Origin: Rostratula benghalensis
Lineage: Eukaryota > Chordata > Aves > Charadriiformes > Rostratulidae
Assembly: GCA_013399305.1 (NCBI GenBank)
Contig: VXAI01000383.1
Location: forward strand, 307,626 to 371,625
Length of the DNA stretch: 64,000 nucleotides
Reading direction: 5' to 3'
In this document: piece after piece, positions 60,261 through 64,000 of the stretch
Layout: the number at the start of each line of letters is the position of its first letter
How positions within the stretch are numbered: position 1 is the stretch's first letter
Program-made: the position numbers and the translations under genes
The notes under the pieces: model-generated
What the model saw: the letters and a program-made list of their open reading frames with translations, nothing else
Told to the model about the DNA's origin: nothing
Database searches by the model: none

Positions 60261-61564
60261 CTTTTTTCATATGAAGAAGATTAAATGCTTGCAAAATTCT
60301 ACAGACACATGCACATATTTGACCCAGAAGGACATCTCTTGGGATTTGTAACAGCAAATGTGTGTTGAACAAAACGTCTTGGCCCTGTACAAACTTACTT
60401 TGTGTTCTAAAAGCCAAAAACTTCATTTTAGCATGACCTTAGAAGAATAGTGATACTTTTAGTATTTCCTGGTATTTGGTGCAAGGAATGTTTTTATTTG
60501 AATGCAGATGTCATTTGGTTTACAGGAAGGATTTGGTAACATGTCCATGCCAGTACTGCACTTATCCCAAATTTCCTGCTATGGAGGAAGAACATATGTC
60601 AAAGCTCACTGTTTGTTAAATTGAAAAGATTCAGTACACCAGAAGCTTCTCTTCTAAACATTGTGACTTTGTGCAATTTACAGAATGTTCTATCTCCATT
60701 AAACAATAAACCCTTGACCCCTGGAGCTGGCTTTCAGGATCCTGCTATTTGAGAAGGTAGACATAATGGATGGCAATAATAAATGAAAAGTTCAAGAGGT
60801 TAAGAAAAACTGTTTAATTATTTCTCTAGAGCGTGGGCTGCAGAAGAACTGCATATCTGCCTTCTCTCCTGCAGAAACCCTGCAAGGAATGACTCCGGCA
60901 GCGCAGCTCGGGCAGGGTATAAAGCAGGTTGCTGGCCCTCAGCTGTGTTTATGAACAGACGGTCTCTGGATACTCCTCCATCTCCGAACCTTTCAGTTTT
61001 CTGCGAGTTAACTCCCTGCCAGCAGCGAGCCCCTGCCAGCCCCACAAACCTCAGCATCTGTTTTGCAAAGATCTTTTTATTTGTTAGCATGTGAAAGCTA
61101 TTGCTATTGCTCATGTGTGCTTCCCAGCTGTGGTGCGCTTGGGTTTAGTATCTTTAAAGAAATCTTTTGCCTTATTTGCTCGTTAAAGGCAGACACACAC
61201 AACGCAGAGCCTTCTCCCCTCGTTACGTGGGCCTGTACCTCGGCCTCTGCTAACAGGTCACCACCGTTCTCCCTGCCTTTCCTCTACATTAAAGCACATC
61301 CAGGACAAACTTCATGGTGACAAGAAAACCAGTCAGCATTCCTTCCTCCCCGCCCCGAACAGGCATCTCTTTTTTTTTCTTTTTTTTTTTCGCTCCCGTT
61401 TGGTTTCTGTCACATCCCTCGCTGCGTTCAATTACTACTGGCTTTATCATGGGACTGAAAGCCCCGAGCTAAAATCATCCTCCAGTTATGCAAGTCACTG
61501 TACAAACACCCAGGGAGAGAAAAGCTGCTCCAAAAAAACATCCCTGACAGGGTGAGGGGTGAGA

Positions 61565-61672
61565 AGTGAGGACCAGGACAGGGCTGAGGAGTCATGCCCA
61601 GCCAAGGTCACCCAGCACATCCAAGGCCAAGCCCCAGATGGGAGCCTGTTCTTAAGCTCAGACCCTTGGCCA
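61565..61672 (-). mobile_element. Possible MIR-like ancient SINE remnant (minus strand)
   Basis: The plus strand reads CCAAGGTCACCCAGCACATC, CAAGGCCAAGCCCCAGATGG and GCTCAGACCCTTGGCC. This resembles the reverse complement of MIR 'cccaaggtcacacagcaagtcagtggcagagccgggattcgaacccaggtctcctgac'. The core part is good and the rest is weak. A short chance match to a common motif is a real alternative. Confidence 0.35.
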
Positions 61673-63621
61673 CCTGCAGATGAGCATTTCCTTCTCTTGG
61701 ACACCCTGTGCCCTCCACTGTGGTGCCTCTTGGGAGGCTTCCCATGTGGATGGACCGTGGCAGGGCACAGGTATGGGGTTGGATGCAATGGCAGGGTCAC
61801 CCAAAGAGGAGCTGGAGTACTTCTCTCTCTACCCTCATGTATCTCCACAATATGCTTCCAAGGGCAAACGCTCTGCTTTGGGGTCACAGCTTGCCATGAA
61901 AGATGCCCAGAGCACTTTTTTTTTTGTGTGTGTCTTGCATGGCTTGAGGCCACCTCTGAGGCTGCTTTGGGAGTGGGAAGTCATCATTTAATGCTGGGGC
62001 CAGGAAATGGCGCAGATTCTCCTTTTGGGATAAATCAACTCATATATGTGACCTCCAAGATGCCAGAACCGTCTGCACTGTCTAGAAACCCGGCAAGGCT
62101 TTTTTTTATGACAGCTTCTGAAAGAGTTTTAAAAGCTTTTCACATTCACTTTCTCCTGGAGGCCTTGATCTGCAACTTATCCCAGCAGGAGTCATTTTCC
62201 CAGGACAGCCCTGGTGCAAGAAGCACGGTTTGACTTTGTTCTTTCAAACTTAGTTCCCCCAAATCAGCTTTCCCTCTCTGCCTACTGTGTTGGATATGAA
62301 AGCATCCCCAACTCAAACCTCTGGTCTCCCCACAGCACCGTCAAGCGGGTGGGAAATGAGACGTCAGGTTGTGACCCTGGTGGGACCCTCTCTGTTTAAA
62401 TAAACAGTCCGGGTTTCATGTAATGTTATACTCCATCATGAGCCCTGGAACAATAACAGTGGGGGAACCCTTCACGTGACTCCTCCGGGATGTATCAACA
62501 AACAGAAGGGGCAGTGAGCATTGGTGGCTCGGGTTGCGGGTTGGATGGGACCTGTTCTCAGTCTGCTGCCAGATGACCAAAACGGCTTTCCAGAACCACT
62601 ACCTGTAAAACAAGAAATAAATAATAAAAAAAAAAATGTTTGAGGTGGAAGAGGTTTTTTTGGCCCAAAGTAAGTTCTAAGAAAAAGTACCTGAGAACGT
62701 TGTTTCCAAGTGTAGAGGTTAGGCTAAAAGGTCTGATGTTGGTTTGTGGTGATGGAGGGGGTCATCCCCAAAATATCTTTGCAAGAAGTCTCCTTCTGCA
62801 CTGCTTGAGCTTGTGGTGCAGCCTCCTGCCCAGGTTTGGTTTCTTTCCGTGGGGAAGCTGGTTTTGGTCCATTCACTGTAGTGAGAGGCTCATTTCTTGC
62901 AGCCTATAGGTGATGAAAAAAGCCCCCAAGAGGTCCATGGAGGTTGGAGGTGTTGTGAAGTGAGAACATAGTCTGGCCAGACCAATTGCACAGTATACAG
63001 AGCATGGGAGCACATCCTGACAGAATCACCAAAGCAGAGGGTTTTCTCCTCTCCGTCATAGTCCTGGAGTACGTGCCTTTTTCCTCACACTGGCTACTTC
63101 TGCAAGGCAAAAGTCGTGGGATTTTGAGCTTCCTTGGTAAATTCCCCATCAGCTAATGACTAAAATAACGATTCCCCACCCTGTCCCCTCCCTTCCCCTT
63201 GTGGGTGTGGTGGGAGAGCAGTCAAAACCTCTCATTTCCACTCAAGAAGGTGTAAGGAGGAGCTTTGGCTCATGGTAAAAGCTGTCCCTATTTGCCCTGG
63301 CTGTCGATGGTATCTGGCCCTTTGGCCTGGGGAGGTTCAAGGAGACCGAATGGTCCCTCCCTTGGATGCTGCCGGCCACACAAGCTGGCAAGCTCCAGGC
63401 TGGGAAGGCTTTCACGGCGTCCCTCTCCAGGCCTGCTGAGTGCCTCTTGGTTCCATGCCACCAGGGCAGCTCCCCATCCACCCGGCGTCCCGCCAGCACC
63501 CGTCCAACCGCAGCACACAGGAGGCTTTGGGCCATGTTTGAACCACTCACCGCAGCTGCGATGAGAGATTGGAGCACTTGGACTCACAAGATGCTTCCAC
63601 CTTTCCCTCTGGGTGACGTGT
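61673..63621. other. Unique stretch, no gene recognised
   Basis: The section is mixed composition. The part near 63,370-63,540 has moderate CpG density (for example CCACCCGGCGTCCCGCCAGC near 63,479) immediately left of an old CR1 fragment. A short A-rich run lies near 62,625-62,637. No coding exon or other repeat is recognised. Confidence 0.4.
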
Positions 63622-63725
63622 CCCATACCCTCGTTGCTCTTCTCTGGAGCGTCTCCCAGTGCCCCAATCTTTCTTGGACCCAAAGTCCAGACAGTATCGC
63701 AGTTCTGGGTGGACCCTGAGGACTT
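63622..63725 (-). mobile_element. Old CR1 LINE fragment (internal 3' part)
   Basis: The plus strand reads CCATACCCTCGTTGCTCTTC, TCTGGAGCGTCTCCCAGTGC, CCCAATCTTTCTTGGACCC, AAAGTCCAGACAGTATCGC and AGTTCTGGGTGGACCCTGAG. This parallels the CR1 reverse-complement 'cctcgttgcccttctctggacacgctccag...caatgtctttctt...ccaaaactggacacagtattcgaggtgcggcctcacc'. It is diverged and lacks the 3' octamer part, so it is an older, internally broken copy similar in age to 15,457. Confidence 0.65.
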
Positions 63726-64000
63726 GCCTGGCTTAAAGACCTGGCTCCTAATTACGTGTTGTGGAAGGATGTGTGTGTGCGCTGGTGACTTTGCTCAGCC
63801 TGTGGTTGTTCCCTGGGTTTGCTCAATTTGCAGATTATGTGCAGAACCATCTGCTTGTCGTGTATTGATTCATGTCCAGTTTTCAAGGCTCTTGTTGCCC
63901 ACAATGAACAAAAAGATTACACTCATTTTGGGAAAGATTTGTAGGAACTGGGGTAGCCCGATTACAAGTGTGCTTGGACCCAGAGCAATGCTTGTGTCCC
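63726..64000. other. Unique right end, nothing recognised
   Basis: The section is AT-leaning non-repetitive DNA to the end of the window, with a short GTGTGTG run near 63,770. Confidence 0.4.

Larger units (their letters stand above)
58293..61564. other. Unique stretch with a long candidate regulatory block
   Basis: T-rich low-complexity DNA lies at 59,391-59,430 and again around 61,369-61,391. The block 59,740-60,260 is annotated separately. The segment 60,830-61,290 is non-repetitive with retained CpGs and could also be regulatory. No coding exon is recognised. Confidence 0.45.

Noticed and set aside
61559..62233. 224-codon plus-strand frame
   Set aside because: No recognisable domain. 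It partly covers a possible MIR-like remnant and a T run, and other frames overlap it on both strands.
6950..63725. Apparent strand bias of CR1 copies (eight minus, two plus)
   Set aside because: Ten copies are too few for the bias to mean anything.
1..64000. CRISPR arrays, operons, phage, plasmid origins, rRNA or tRNA genes
   Set aside because: No regularly spaced short palindromic repeats, no gene clusters and no intact tRNA cloverleaf. The only B-box-like pieces sit inside SINE remnants.

Overview
The window looks like part of a bird nuclear chromosome that carries no protein-coding gene I can support. The best organism evidence is repeat content. At least ten 5'-truncated CR1 (chicken repeat 1) LINE fragments are present, several ending in the diagnostic CR1 3' octamer (ATTCTATG on the sense strand, CATAGAAT on the reverse). 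There are also a few very old MIR-like tRNA-core SINE remnants, several microsatellites and two assembly gaps. Nothing resembles bacterial gene organisation: open frames are short, overlap on both strands and lack consistent starts. Nearly all open frames are therefore chance frames in non-coding DNA, and I left them out. The species and the flanking genes cannot be determined from the sequence alone.

Layout. 1-6.9 kb: unique sequence with a CpG-dense first ~270 bases and a probable decayed olfactory-receptor pseudogene fragment near 3.7-4.24 kb. 6.9-16 kb: four CR1 fragments, one MIR-like SINE and several A-rich tracts. 16-27 kb: mostly unique, with one probable MIR-like SINE and a pentanucleotide (TCTTC)n tract around a 40-base gap at 22,970. 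27-36 kb: a plus-strand CR1 with an intact 3' end, a MIR-like SINE, an (AT)n tract, a ~60-66 base minisatellite at 33.0-33.3 kb, another CR1 and a small CpG-rich island at 35.6-35.98 kb. 36-58 kb: two more CR1 copies, a (TTTCC)n tract, a clear MIR-like SINE and a 740-base gap at 57,449-58,188. 58-64 kb: a CR1 tail cut by the gap, a long non-repetitive AT-rich stretch that looks like conserved regulatory DNA, and an old CR1 fragment at the right end.

Functionally this resembles a gene desert or a very long intron or intergenic region. The most plausible functional content is cis-regulatory DNA: several 150-550 base blocks combine retained CpGs, homeodomain-type TAATTA cores and TCF/LEF-type ATCAAAG cores. 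That is inference and needs cross-species alignment. I found no convincing new biological system. The most notable items are the olfactory-receptor relic, the ancient SINE remnants, the isolated CpG island, the minisatellite and the two polypurine/polypyrimidine mirror-repeat tracts associated with unresolved bases.
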